64,000 nt of DNA from NCBI GenBank assembly GCA_015179125.1, contig WHVA01000009.1, positions 62,001 to 126,000 of the forward strand. Direction: 5' to 3'. How positions within the stretch are numbered: the stretch's first letter is position 1; the number at the start of each line of letters is the position of its first letter. Origin of the DNA: Gautieria morchelliformis (Eukaryota > Basidiomycota > Agaricomycetes > Gomphales > Gomphaceae). Under the pieces are notes generated by a model. That model saw nothing but the letters and a program-made list of their open reading frames with translations, was not told the DNA's origin and searched no databases. The translations under genes and the position numbers were made by a program. This document shows, one piece after another, positions 52,528-63,148 of this stretch.

Positions 52528-53528
52528 TGTCATGACCTGTCTATTTCTCTTACCCCGCTGCCTCTACATGCCCCCTCGTCACTCCCTAGCATCTTCGCCA
52601 GAGTTCGCCTCACCCTCCGACCACTCCTCCTCTACATCAACCCTATTCGCTGTTTGCCCCATTCTCTGAACCACTATTCGCTGCTCGCACATTTTGCCAG
52701 CAGGCACGCCATCAAATACGATCCATACCATTCACCCGGTGTGATGGTTCATCACTAACCCCATCATCTTCTTAATCCAACCCCTTTGGGTGTTCATATG
52801 GCCAAAATGTGTTCGCGGGACGTCCATTCTGTAGGTCGTGTGGGATCAACCCAGTAGACGAAGAGTCCGTGCAGGGTGGTGTATATGCGGGCCCCAAGAC
52901 ATGGTTTCGTACATAAGTGCCTTTGCCATCTTTACTCTCCATTGTTTCATGTTCGCATTCTTCCCTCACTCTATTGTATGTTTATTCCATCTGCTTAGTG
53001 TCATGACTGTGCACCCCTATCCACCCCTGACTCATGACGGCCTCTTTCCTATTCGCTGATACCTTATGAGCATTCGATATAAGTAGTTTACATTCACATG
53101 TATATTCTCCAGTTCAATTATCATACGTCGTCCATATTGTGCAAACTTGACCTCGCTGTGATCATCATCTTGAGCCTTCTCCTGGAGATTCCTATCTTCA
53201 ACCAGAAGAGGACTTAGGCATCACCGGTGAGTTCTCATACTTCATCTTCGTTACCTTAGCCTTCGAACTATTTTCTGTGCTGACGGCGAAGGGATTGTCG
53301 CTACTTAGACAGCCCTTTCGTGACACCTTGTACGTTACATTGTCAAGTGCCACGGGCTATTTCGCTACGACTGTAGATAGGGCGAGCTCCGTTCGGGCAA
53401 CCCTCTTATCTTGTGGACATTTATTGGTTCACCTATTTGCCGAACGGCATACTTATTCGCACAAGTTATTTGGGCATTCGCTGTGTTCACTAATACACAA
53501 TATTAACGCCTGAAAACCAATCTTGACA
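52528..53528 (+). repeat. LTR-X, short form (1001 bp)
   Basis: TGTCATGACCTG...CCAATCTTGACA. The TATA-like GATATAAGTAG lies near 53075. Copia-2 inserted at its first five bases. The left neighbour is Gypsy-A2 (GGTGGC) and the right neighbour is Gypsy-B2 pol (CCGGG), without a target duplication. Confidence 0.85.
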
Positions 53529-55952
53529 CCGGGCTACCCCTTTGAACGGGGTGTCCACGGCTATGGGGAGATCTATCCGCAGCATATAGCTGTGGTTCAG
53601 CTCAAAGGGTGCGAACCCTGTGGTCGTGCTGACGTTGCTGTTGAGGGCGACCTCAACCATCAAGCACTTTAATTCCCAGTCCTTCTGATCATCTCTGACG
53701 ACCGCGCGCAATATCTGTCCTATCGAGCAGTTTGCCCGCTCGGTCGCTCCATCCGTTTGGGGATGGAAGGCAGTTGACATGAGGAGCTTAGTCCCCATGA
53801 GTCGCTGTAGTTCACGCCAAAAGATCGATGTGAACTTCGAGTCTCTATCCGAGACAATGGAGTCAGGAACCCCATGGAGTCGAACGATCTCTTTGAGAAA
53901 CAGCCAGGCTACTCCCTTTGCTGACACGCTCGCCGTTGTCGGGACGAGGTGTACGAGCGACGTTAGTCGGTCAATGACTACCATCAGGTAGTCACAGTCA
54001 TTGGATTTGGGCAGGGGCCCCATGAAGTCGATGCCAATCGACTGCCATGGCCTATCCGGGATGGGTAGGCTGTGTAGTAGGCCTTTGGGCCGTTGTGCCC
54101 CGGTGTTCATCATCTGGCACTTCGTGCACAATGTGCAGAATGACTCAATGTCTGGGCTCATTCCCGGCCACCAATATGAGCTTCGAACGTAGTTCAAAGT
54201 CTTCAGATGGCCGTAGTGACCGACTATCTGATGTGCCCGATTGATGATGATTTCGATCAGCCTCCTTCCCCCCTGAAGAACAGAGCGGGGGATGGCAATG
54301 ACGTCTCTCTTGAGCTGGTTCTTTGTCCAGATCAGCCTATCCCAGATCCCGAATCTCGGGTGCGCGTCTGGGTGCACCATGATCTTTGTGAACATGGCGT
54401 CCCTATGGTACACATCTCGTAAGACCTTGGACAGGTCTACGCCCTGCTTGACGATCCGGCGCAGGGGCGTGCCATCATTTCCTGTGGCGATGACTCTGAC
54501 GTCATCGTCGTCGTCATCATGTGATGCGGCAACCCTTGCGGGCTTTTGTGAGCCCTCGCTTAATGCGGCGGATTCCGTTATTCTCGCCTCTGTCTTCTCC
54601 GCGAGGCCTTTAGACCGTCTTGTCACCGCCACCCGCAGCTCAATATAATGGTCGGTGGGAAATAACTCACCATCTGGGTCTAAATGTGCATCTGCATTCA
54701 CCAAGACGTGATCCGGGTGATTTTCATCACTCGTGTCGCTCTCGTAGTAGCGCGACAGGCAGTCTGCTACCTTGTTCTCTACACCGTCAACATGTACGGT
54801 GTTGAAGTTGAACCGTGAGAGAAACTCCCACCATCTGACCTGGCGGTCAGATAGGCTCTTTTGGGTCTGGAAGTATCCGAGCCCTTTGTGGTCTGTGACG
54901 AGGGTGAACCTTCGTCCCAGCAGCTTGTCCTCCCATTTCATAAGAGCCTCGAGCACCGTGATTGTCTCGTGCTTGTGAGTCTGGTAGTGTTGCTGAGCAA
55001 CACTGAACTTCTTTGACAAGAAGCCGGCAGGCCGACAGGTTTTCCAGTCAGGGCCTTGGCCGTAGACTGCACTTATGCTGGCTTTTGACCCATTGGTGAT
55101 CACCCAGATCGGCTCTGGGCACCGTGCGTCTATTGGACGCAGTATCTGGGCCTTACAGGCCAATGCCTCAATGCTTTGCCAGCATTTGTCCAGTAGTGGG
55201 GTCCATTCAAATGGACGGTTGTTACGCGCACAGCCCGATAGTGGGGTGGTGTATGCGCTAACATCTGGCATGTAATGTGCCAGATACTGTACTAGCCTGA
55301 GGAAATGCTGGACGACGTTGAACGTCCACGGCCTACACCACTTGCGGATGCATTGCATCTTGTCCTCGTCGGCATGTACTCCTCGGCCATCGATGATGTG
55401 GCCGAGACACTCCATTCGGATGGAATAGAGGTCCACCTTTTTCTTGCTCAGAAAAAGGTGGTTAGTCCTCAGTCTGTCAAAGACAATATAGAGGTGCTCG
55501 TCATGCTCTTGTATCGAGAGCGAGAAAATGAAGATGTCGTCCATGTAGACATGGATGAAGCAACCTATGCAGTCGTGGAAAATGGCTGTCATCAGCCGTT
55601 GGAACATTGATGGGGTGTTGCAGTCTCCCATATGTATCACCTGGCTCCTAAACGTGCCAAGGATCGTGGCAAAGGCGGTCTTTGCTAGGTGATCCGGATG
55701 AATCTGGATCTGCTCATATGCTTCCGACATGTCGAGTTTTGTTCAATACCGACAGCGGGCGATGTCGCTGCGGATGATATCTTGATCCGGGAAGGGTGTG
55801 ATGTCCTTCACCGTGTTCTCGTTCTGCTGGTGCAGATCGAAGACGGTTCGTAACATACTGTTCTTTTTTGGCACACACAGCATGGGCACGGCTTGCTGCG
55901 CGACTGCCAGAATCCACCACTTTGCAGTGGTGTATTGCTCTATCTTAGCCAA
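53529..55952 (-). pseudogene. Gypsy-B2 RT-RNase H-integrase (long open frame, one upstream stop)
   Basis: The frame 53490-55730 is open for 746 codons, the last few of which are LTR-X sequence. It has the RT (VYMDDIFIF near 55540), RNase H (WVITNGSKASISAVYGQG, TDHKGLGYFQTQ), the integrase zinc module (HYGHLKTL, CTLCTKCQMM) and the core GIDFMGPLPKSNDCDYLMV, SDRDSKFTSIFW, STAFHPQTDGATERA. The RT N terminus (VPKKNSMLRTVFDLHQQNENT) is upstream in 55743-55952, ending in TGA at 55743. The matching Gypsy-B codon there is TGC. GPY module and chromodomain are missing. Confidence 0.92.
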
Positions 55953-55988
55953 CAGTTCCTCCCTGAAATATTCGGGGCACTTCGGTAG

Positions 55989-57166
55989 TCAATACTGCAT
56001 GTGTTTGTTGGGATCGATGAGGTTGATCTCATGGTTGATCTCCCGTAGTGGCGGGAGTTCTAATGGAATTCCACTGACTAGGTCAGTGATTAGTTCCATC
56101 CATCCCTCGTGGAGGTGAGGAAGATCATCATCCGTGAGGATGATGGTGGCGGTTGTCTTAGAAGCCATTAGGCGCTGTGTGTGTCTATTAGGTCCCACGG
56201 TGCGCGGTACTGCTCTCCTTTTTCCCATCGCTTTCATCATTAGGTGAGAGCGCCTCTCCCTACGATTGTAGGGTGAGTTCGAGGACGAGTCATTCCATGA
56301 CTTGTCCTCCTGGCTTCAATGAGCCAGGCTATTCAGCGCCCGGGTGATCCTGCTCACCCGTGGCCCCTTGTCCTCGTTCATCGATCCCTCATCATCGAAT
56401 GAGATCTTGCCTGTGGGGATCACTTCGTTCCCTTTGCGGATCGTCCCTGCGCTCGAGAAGTCCAGGGTTATGCCAAATCTCCTTAGGAACGGTGTCCCTA
56501 AGATCGCGTCGTAATATTCAATGTTCGCCATGTCGAAATATTGGTCGTATGTTTCACGACCAAATTTAATGGTCGTGTTCATTCCATAGTTGATCATGGA
56601 ACGGCTGCCTATGCATGCTAGCTGCAGCGCGATTGGCTGCTCCAGGGAGAATGTCCTCATCCCTGTAGCTCACGTGAATTCAGGGATAGCAGTACCCCTT
56701 CACTGCCGCTATGTAGCAGGCAGTGGGCTTTTACGCCGTTTATTTCCCAGTACCCCAACAGGGTACGGTTCTCACTGCGTGGGCACGTTGGCCATGTCCT
56801 ATGCTTGCTTCGGTGGTGATACACCGGCTCAGCCGCCTTGTCTGGCGTGACCGACGTGTGTGCCGCCATGACTTTCATGGCGGCTTCAGGATTCACGCTG
56901 GACCTGTAGGTGGTGTCCTCCACCTCTTCGTCCCATTCGTAATATTGGGACGGCTTGGGATCCCACTCTTCAGCGGGCGTGTCTCCGTTGTCTGGAGAGT
57001 CGTTGGGTTGGGGATCACCCTCCCCCTCTTCATCAATTTGATGGAGAGAATTTTGCCCGAGATCCGTCTCCGGATCCTCAGTCTCCTCTTCATGCCTCGC
57101 GGCCGCTGTCCTGATACCGGACCTAAGCCAGGGGCACTCTGCTTTCTTGTGGCCAGGTGGCGGCAT
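55989..57166 (-). pseudogene. Gypsy-B2 protease region
   Basis: Downstream of the knuckle (GHKKAEC at about 57140) comes an acidic linker, then the protease with VKAHCLLHSGSEGVLLS near 56730. The catalytic Asp of the usual D-S/T-G triad reads His here. A frame change follows, and the second half of the protease (YYDAILGTPFLRRFGITLDF) is in 56316-56660. The segment 55989-56240 connects to the RT. The His may be a lesion, a G-to-C change, since flanking residues fit the family. Confidence 0.78.
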
Positions 57167-59433
57167 TCAAAGCATGTGGCACTGCTTTTGTTGCCACTGG
57201 GACGATTGTTAGGCCGGCCCAATGCTTTCTCTGGTGGGGCAGGTCGCTGGGGCGATCCTGACGCTTGAGGCTGTTTAGCTTCAGGTGGGTGTCCAGCTTG
57301 TGCTGGGCGTGGGGGCAGCGGGCGCTGGGCCACTCCACTTCTCGAGAACAGGCTGGGCCTGGTCAGGCCCATCTGTGTCAACGGCTTGCTCCCTGTAAGC
57401 TGGGCAGCGCTTGCTGTTGCCGCTGCACTTTCTGCACGGCGCATCCCCATGTTGTATCAGGATGCCTCCTCGATCATTCAGGCCATCTCGAAGAGCTGCT
57501 CTATTGAGCTGCTCTCCGTGTTATAGCCCTTTTTGAGGACTTCATTGCGCAACGTCTCGCGCAGCGCCGACACGAACCGTCTCCGGAACGTAGAGTCGTC
57601 TGGTGGCTGTATCATACGCGCCGCATATTTTGTGAGTTCGTTCAGCATCTCCTGAACGGTATTCATGCCCTGCATGACCGCGTCGAATTTATTCGATGTG
57701 TGATGGTACATCAGTGTGTGCAGGAACCTTTTTTGAAGGCCCTGCATCACTGTTTCCAGGGTCCAGCTGCGGACCTGGCAATCGAAGCGTTCTACATTTC
57801 GAAGGAACCATTCCTGGGCTTCGCCGGTTAGGTGAGTGCCCACGTAGCTGACCTGCATGTCTATGCTGGTTGGCCCTAGGAGGCAGTTCATTTTCAGCCA
57901 TCTTAAGATGGCTGCGACGAAGATCTCAAACTCTTCGAGGTCAGATCCCCCGGCATATGGCTGGGGGTGAGCCAGCTTCACACCGGCTTTCGCTAGCACA
58001 GACTTCTCTGGGTCTGTGTCCGCGGCGTCTGCTAGCGCCACACGGATCATCCCTGTGATCCCGTTGTACGGCTCCAGCGGTACAATGTCAGCCTGATCCG
58101 GGATTCCCTGGCCTTCCGTTATGGCGATGGATCGCTCGCATGGCTGTGATGCCGCGCGGGGCAGGCTGTTGTATGCCCTGACAGGCCCCGGGCCCAGGTC
58201 GGGCTTGGGATCGGGAGCATTTTGTGCTCTCGGGTCTGGGGGCATTTTGTGCCTGGTGTTCCCGGTCAGCCCCACGTTGCAGATCCGCAGCCTGCTGTTG
58301 TAGGCTGTGCGCACCTGCTGTGCGTCCTGCACAGCTCGCATGAGCTGCTCGTTGGGCTGCTGAGTGGTGTGGCTTTGGGCCACTACTTGCTCAGTGTTCT
58401 TTGCTAGCAGCTCGAGGCCCCCCATATGGCGGTGTGCGGCTGCGGCCTCTTTACGCTGCCAGTGCGCGACTTCGAGCTCTAGGCTCTCAGTTGTCGTTTC
58501 AGAGTCAGGCTCTGAGGCAACCTGTTCCCTGACGATCTGTTGGATCGTCTTGCAGCTGTCCGTTGGGGCAGCTGGTTGATCCTGAGGTTCATTCCTGAAC
58601 CTCACATCCTGTTCAACCGGGATGGCTGGTGGCGGCATTCGCTGCTTGTCCCGCTCCTTTCGTCGCGGGTCTTCTGCGTCGTGACCGCGTTCATTAGCTG
58701 CGGACTGTCACGAGCTCAGACGTGTTGTGTCGCCTTCCCCGCGTGGGCGGAGGGCCATCTGGACGTTCTCCAGCGTGGCCGCATCCTTCAGCCTGATCTC
58801 CTCCACCTGGTGGAGTTCCTTGCCGATTGCCATTATGGCGGAGGCAACATTGTCAAGCTGCAATGCTAGCTGATCGTGAGCGTGCTCCGGTGCAGCGCAT
58901 CCTGCACCTGCTTGTTCAGTGCCTCTGCCGTCTTGTGGTCGATGGCGTGAGCTCTCAAGCTCTTGCGACTTGAGCTCGAGTATTCCGATCCCTGACCATC
59001 GTCTGGGGCTCACCTTTTTTGCCGTCGTCCCCCTTTGGGGACGATTGTCATTGCTCTACTTCGTGAGCGGCGGTTCGAGTCGTGGCTTTGTGCCCATCTC
59101 GACATTGATGCTCTGCCGTCTGATGACGGTGAGACTCCTCTGCCCTTTCCTTTGTCTCTGGGCAGAGGGAATTGGGGGGCGGGGTCAGCTTGTTGCCCGG
59201 CGAGTGTTGCCCGGCATTGTCTCTTCCTCGACCACGCTCGACGAGATATGGTCGGGGTTTTCCTCATCCTCCATTGGGGGGATGAGGGCAGTGAGATCTA
59301 TGATCTCTCTGTCTTCTGGCGTCCTGGACTCTTGGTCCAGGGTAGTGTCAGCCGTCGTGTCGCTGGGCTGCGCCGGTGGTGTGGACCGCGAGCTCGTCAC
59401 TCGTGTCTGTCTTCGACTGCGTGGAATCATCAC
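57120..59433 (-). pseudogene. Gypsy-B2 gag (several frameshifts)
   Basis: The ATG at 59433 starts MMIPRSRRQTRVTSSR. The N-terminal disordered part spans frames 59185-59433, 59010-59267 and 58708-59013. The capsid domain is in an intact 386-codon frame 57478-58638 (PQPYAGGSDLEEFEIFVAAI, GEAQEWFLRNVERFD, MQGLQKRFLH, FVSALRETLRNEV). A Pro/Gln-rich linker leads to a knuckle split by a one-base shift (CFEC ... GHKKAEC, near 57140-57175). The N-terminal part matches Gypsy-B3 at 19473-20017. Confidence 0.85.
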
Positions 59434-59760
59434 GCTCGCAGCCGACAGTAGAAGGTCTACTGAAGGGTGTCAACGATGTTTAGTCGTCGACGCAGCGATC
59501 CTTTTCAAGATTGCTTCGAATCCACAATCGGTTGGCCACATGGCGATCAACCGCAGGATAGTTCAAAAAGGTGTAAAGATGTCTATCTTAGGCCTTGAGT
59601 CACAAGAGCATGACATAACTTGACCAATGTGTGGTATTCTGATGCTATGTAGTGATAGTGTAAGTGTAAGATGTGATGGGAACCACTCACCCGTTCCCAC
59701 GCATAAACTATACAGTGGGTCCCTAAGGGGCCCACTGGGATTATGTAATAACTAGTATAC
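59434..59760 (-). repeat. Gypsy-B2 leader and putative short 5' LTR
   Basis: Conserved with 21330-21648. On the minus strand the shared block begins TGTATACTAGTTATTAC (TGTACATTAG in B3), has a hairpin CAGTGGG.CCC/GGG.CCCACTG at 59713-59737, and reaches TTGGTCAAG about 140 bp on, a plausible primer site. Whether this block is a complete short LTR is uncertain. Confidence 0.45.
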
Positions 59761-59764
59761 AGGT

Positions 59765-60165
59765 ATGATATCTAGGTTATTTACAGTTGGTGCTGAGGTT
59801 GAAGGGATGACTTCGAAGGAGGGGGTGTCGGGCGCTGTATGCTCCGAGGGCGTTCCAAAATCCGCCTCGGAATTGCTAAGGCTGAAATTGCCTATGGCTT
59901 TACTGTGCGGCCCGACCACCGGTCCTTGGAGAAGAGCTTTTCCTGCTGTGAGGGCAACTCTTCCTAGACAGCGGACTCACGCGGCCTGGTAGAGGAGGAT
60001 CCAAAGTTATGAATAAAAGCTACCTATATGACATACAACTCACCTGGTAGAGGATGATCCAAAGAGGAAAAGCTAAGGACCTCCACTACCAGTGCGCTAC
60101 CTATATACCTCGCACCCCTGATCGAAGTCAGGGATGCCTGCTCCACTCCTGACACACATCCACGC
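59765..60165 (-). repeat. Gypsy-A3: leader and gag-start fragment
   Basis: On the minus strand it matches the Gypsy-A leader and pre-gag region (5300-5580). It includes the duplicated 21-bp segment (59986-60006 and 60044-60064) around a 58-nt GTGAG...CAG segment, and the primer-like TGGAGGTCCTTAG. It is interrupted at 60166 by LTR-Y2. Confidence 0.7.
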
Positions 60166-61646
60166 TGTTTTGGAACCCGTTGAACTAAACGTAAAACTGT
60201 GGTGTTAAACACAATTCTAAAGTTCAATCAGAGATTTGACTTTACAAGTACACGCAAGCTTTGAAACTATTTTAACGGAGAACCCAATTAAGAAATTATA
60301 CTCCGGTGAACAATCAGAATCAGTATTGGTACAGGAAGTGTAGCAATAGAGATTTAACTGAACACGTGTAGTTCTCAGATTGTGCAATACTTTGTGAGGT
60401 CAAAGAATGTTATTAGGCGTCCAAGGGTCCAGATACTTTAAGGGGGAAAGCTACCTAGAGTCTTAGGACCGTGGGTCGAGTGAATTAAAGACAACAATAA
60501 TCCCCAAGACATGAAAAGATAGTTCTGCGCTTGAACTCTTCCTCAGTTCAAGTATGTCACTATTCTTGTGGCTTTTCTGGTTTTCCAACTCAACAAACGT
60601 AGGATATTAACTCACTTACCCTGAGTTAGGTTAATATCTGCAGTGCGTTGATTGATCAAGAAAGATCAATTACTCAAAAGGCTATTAACCCACTTAACTC
60701 AGAGTTAAGTTAATAATCTATTGCGTGAATTGAATAACTAATAACCAAGTCTATTAGATCACTGCTCAGAGTGGCGTCTAATGGTACAGGATTACTAATC
60801 AGTTATTCTTAGTAATGTTGCTGTTCGCAGCGCGATTAGTCAGAGCCTGCTGCAATTAAAATAGAGCACTCTTGTACTTCTCAGAGCCAATCAGAGTTGC
60901 TGCAATCTTAGACTGTAGCCAAGTCAGTGAGCCAGTACTTCGGTACAAGGCTGTGTTGAAGTCACACTTCAGTTACTCAAGGTATGAGTGGTTTGGGTGA
61001 AAGATGATTGATTGCTTCACTGCTAAAACTGCAGGCTATTTATACTGCATCTATCTAGCTTATGTAACTACTGCCAGGAACCTTGTAGAGGCTTCTACTA
61101 CTGTGAAGAACCTTGTGGAAGCTTAGAGAAGCTTCAGGAAAGGTTTGGAAACTATTGGAAGGCTGTGGAAGGTTCTATTGCTATATTGGGTTAGAGTCAC
61201 AGCTCTGTGACAGTAAAGCTAAAAGTATGTAAGAAACTCCCACGCTCATGTGATTATCATGTGATGAAGGAAAGTCATGTGACTTCAAGCTGGATTGATG
61301 TCATGTGACTGTGTCATGTGATTGTCAGGTGACCGTAGATAATCAAGTGACTTTGAGGTCAGGTGATTGTCAGGTGACTGTAGATAATCAGGTGACTTTG
61401 AGGTCAGGTGATTGTCAGGTGACTGTGGATGATCAGGTGACTTTGAGCTGTTTTTGAGGTCATGTGATAGTCATGTGACCGTGGGGGATTCTTAGCTAAA
61501 CTATCAAGAGATTGTTGTATCTTGTGGACCCAATGTGAGTGTAGCATAGAAATATTAATACAACCTTTCTTGAGGACATTTGAAACTAATTAACTACCTA
61601 GTAAATGTTCATAAATAGGTAGCTACTTTGTGGATGATCCCTAACA
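60166..61646 (-). mobile_element. LTR-Y2, 1.48-kb solo LTR with CACGC target duplication
   Basis: TGTTTTGGAACCC...GATCCCTAACA on the plus strand, flanked by CACGC (60161-60165, 61647-61651). The ends are those of LTR-Y1 in reverse, so both are one superfamily, but the interiors are diverged. On the minus strand TATAAATA lies at 61044-61037. No protein is encoded. Confidence 0.92.
61246..61478 (-). promoter_or_regulatory. LTR-Y2 upstream array of TCANGTGA
   Basis: Fifteen octamers occur in 233 bp: seven TCATGTGA, seven TCAGGTGA, one TCAAGTGA. They lie upstream of the minus-strand TATAAATA at 61044. Fourteen contain an E-box CANNTG. Part is a ~45-bp tandem repeat. Confidence 0.8.
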
Positions 61647-61651
61647 CACGC

Positions 61652-62094
61652 CCCCGCGCCGCTTGCCTACTACGTGTGTCTCAACCCACTACCTTGGTGC
61701 CATTCAGGGACGATTCCCGAAGCCAAGGCTTCAGAAACTCGGCCGGGCCCTCAGGCCGGATCCCAAGCTTACATTCTATGCCTGCCGGATAGCCTTTGGG
61801 CAGTCCACCCGGTCTTTCATGTCTCTATGCTCAAACCCGCAATCCTGAACACAATTCTGAACTGGGTTCAGTCTCCACCGCCTCCAGTCGAGATCGATGG
61901 CGAGACAGAGTATGAGATTTCTGAGAGTCTTGATTACAAGATCGACCGACATCATAGACCCTGTAACCTCCTGTACCTTGTCTGTTGGGCTAGTTATGAA
62001 GGTAACGATGAAGAGACGTCATGGGTCCTTGCGACCGAGCTCCGCCATGCGGCCGAGATTGTGACTGACTTTCACTCAGCCTAGCCTGCCAAGC
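61652..62094 (+). pseudogene. Gypsy-C-like pol C-terminus with chromodomain
   Basis: The frame 61674-62084 contains LPDSLWAVHPVFHVSMLKPA, a linker SPPPPVEIDGETEYEIS and a chromodomain (ESLDYKIDRHHRPCNLLYLV ... GNDEETSWVLATEL). This is the same architecture as the end of Gypsy-C pol. The upstream GPY part is in another frame. Only this tail is present. Coding strand is plus, so the antisense ORF at 62771-63148 lies in the same relative place as in Gypsy-C. Confidence 0.85.
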
Positions 62095-62191
62095 CTGGAC
62101 CATGGGTTCCTTGAACCTGAGCTTCAGCTCTCCTGTTTCGTTTCACTCATTTGACGGTCACTTTCTTAGTTAGATGCAACACTCTTTGCTA

Positions 62192-62690
62192 TGACGGCCT
62201 CTTTCCTATTCGCTGTTATCATACGAGCATTCAGTATAAGTAGTTTAGGTTCGCATGCATATTCTGCAGTTCAATTATCATACATCTATCTTGTGCAAAA
62301 ACTTGACCTCACTGTGATCATCGTCTTGAGCCCTCTTCTATAGACTCCTATCTTAGACCAGAGGAGGACTTAAGCACCACTGGTGAGTTTTCATACTTCA
62401 CCTTCATTACCTTAGCCTTCATACTATTATTGGTGCTGTCAGCGAAGGGCTCTGAAGGAGCACCTTCACCGGCCAAAGGATTGTTACTGCTAGACAACCT
62501 TTCCATGAGACCTTGAACATTACGTCGTCAAGTGTCACGGGCTATTTTGCTATGACTGTAGATAGGGCAAGCCCAGTTTGGGCAGCTGTCTTACCTTCTA
62601 AACATTTATTCACCCATCTTATTCGCTGAACTACACACTTTGCTTGTAGTTCTTGGCTTTCCCTTCTCTCTGTCTGTTCACTTCATCCCC
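62192..62690 (+). repeat. LTR-X-like diverged fragment
   Basis: It matches LTR-X from GACGGCCTCTTTCCTATTCG through the GTATAAGTAG box (about 62238) to TTCTAAACATTTATTCACC, then diverges. It is older than the other copies. Confidence 0.65.
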
Positions 62691-62770
62691 GTTTCCGATC
62701 CCATTCTCGAAACAAAAAGCACCAAGAAAAAAGATTCACTTTAAGATAGAAAATCCGAAAAAACAGTAGT

Positions 62771-63148
62771 TTAATTATCCTCCATAGTAGCATCCTCATC
62801 TGCATCCTTTCCCTTGTCATCCCACTCATCCTCCTCGTCCCTGTCATCAGAACCTGAACCTGAACCCGCTTCCGCTTCTGCTTTTTCCTCTGTCTCTTTC
62901 TCTTTTCCCTTGTCTTTTTCCTCTGCCCCATTTTCCCTTTCCACACTCCCCGAACCCAAACCCAAACCCCCAGCCAAATTGAACCTGCCCCAATCCGAAC
63001 CCGAACCTGACCACAAGGCCGCATTCTTGGCCGCTGCAGTCCACAAGTGGAGCCGCTTGTTCAGCCTGCAATTGTGCCGCTCAATTTGCTGCACAAAGTC
63101 AAAGACACCCCAGAGCAGGTGATTTCTCCGCTCCAGTTGCTGGTTCTG
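62771..63148 (-). pseudogene. Antisense ORF C-terminal part, Gypsy-C-like
   Basis: On the minus strand: a helical stretch (MTQNQQLERRNHLLWGVFDF, VQQIERHNCRLNKRLHLW), a Gly/Ser-rich middle, and a long acidic/basic tail (EEKDKGKEKETEEKAEAEAG ... DADEDATMEDN) to the stop at 62771. The N-terminal side is cut at 63149 by LTR-X. It lies 3' of a convergent chromodomain pol, as in Gypsy-C. Sequence similarity to the Gypsy-C ORF is weak, so the link rests on position and general make-up. Confidence 0.55.

Larger units (their letters stand above)
53529..59760 (-). mobile_element. Gypsy-B2, gypsy element lacking its 3' end
   Basis: A minus-strand element runs from a putative 5' LTR/leader (about 59434-59760) through gag, protease, RT, RNase H and most of integrase, cut at 53529 by LTR-X. 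It is the most complete member of the Gypsy-B family here. Frames are broken several times in gag and between protease and RT. Confidence 0.9.

Noticed and set aside
53490-53528. Last 13 codons of the Gypsy-B2 long frame
   Set aside because: They read LTR-X sequence; the same short tail appears at the other LTR-X junction near 19472.
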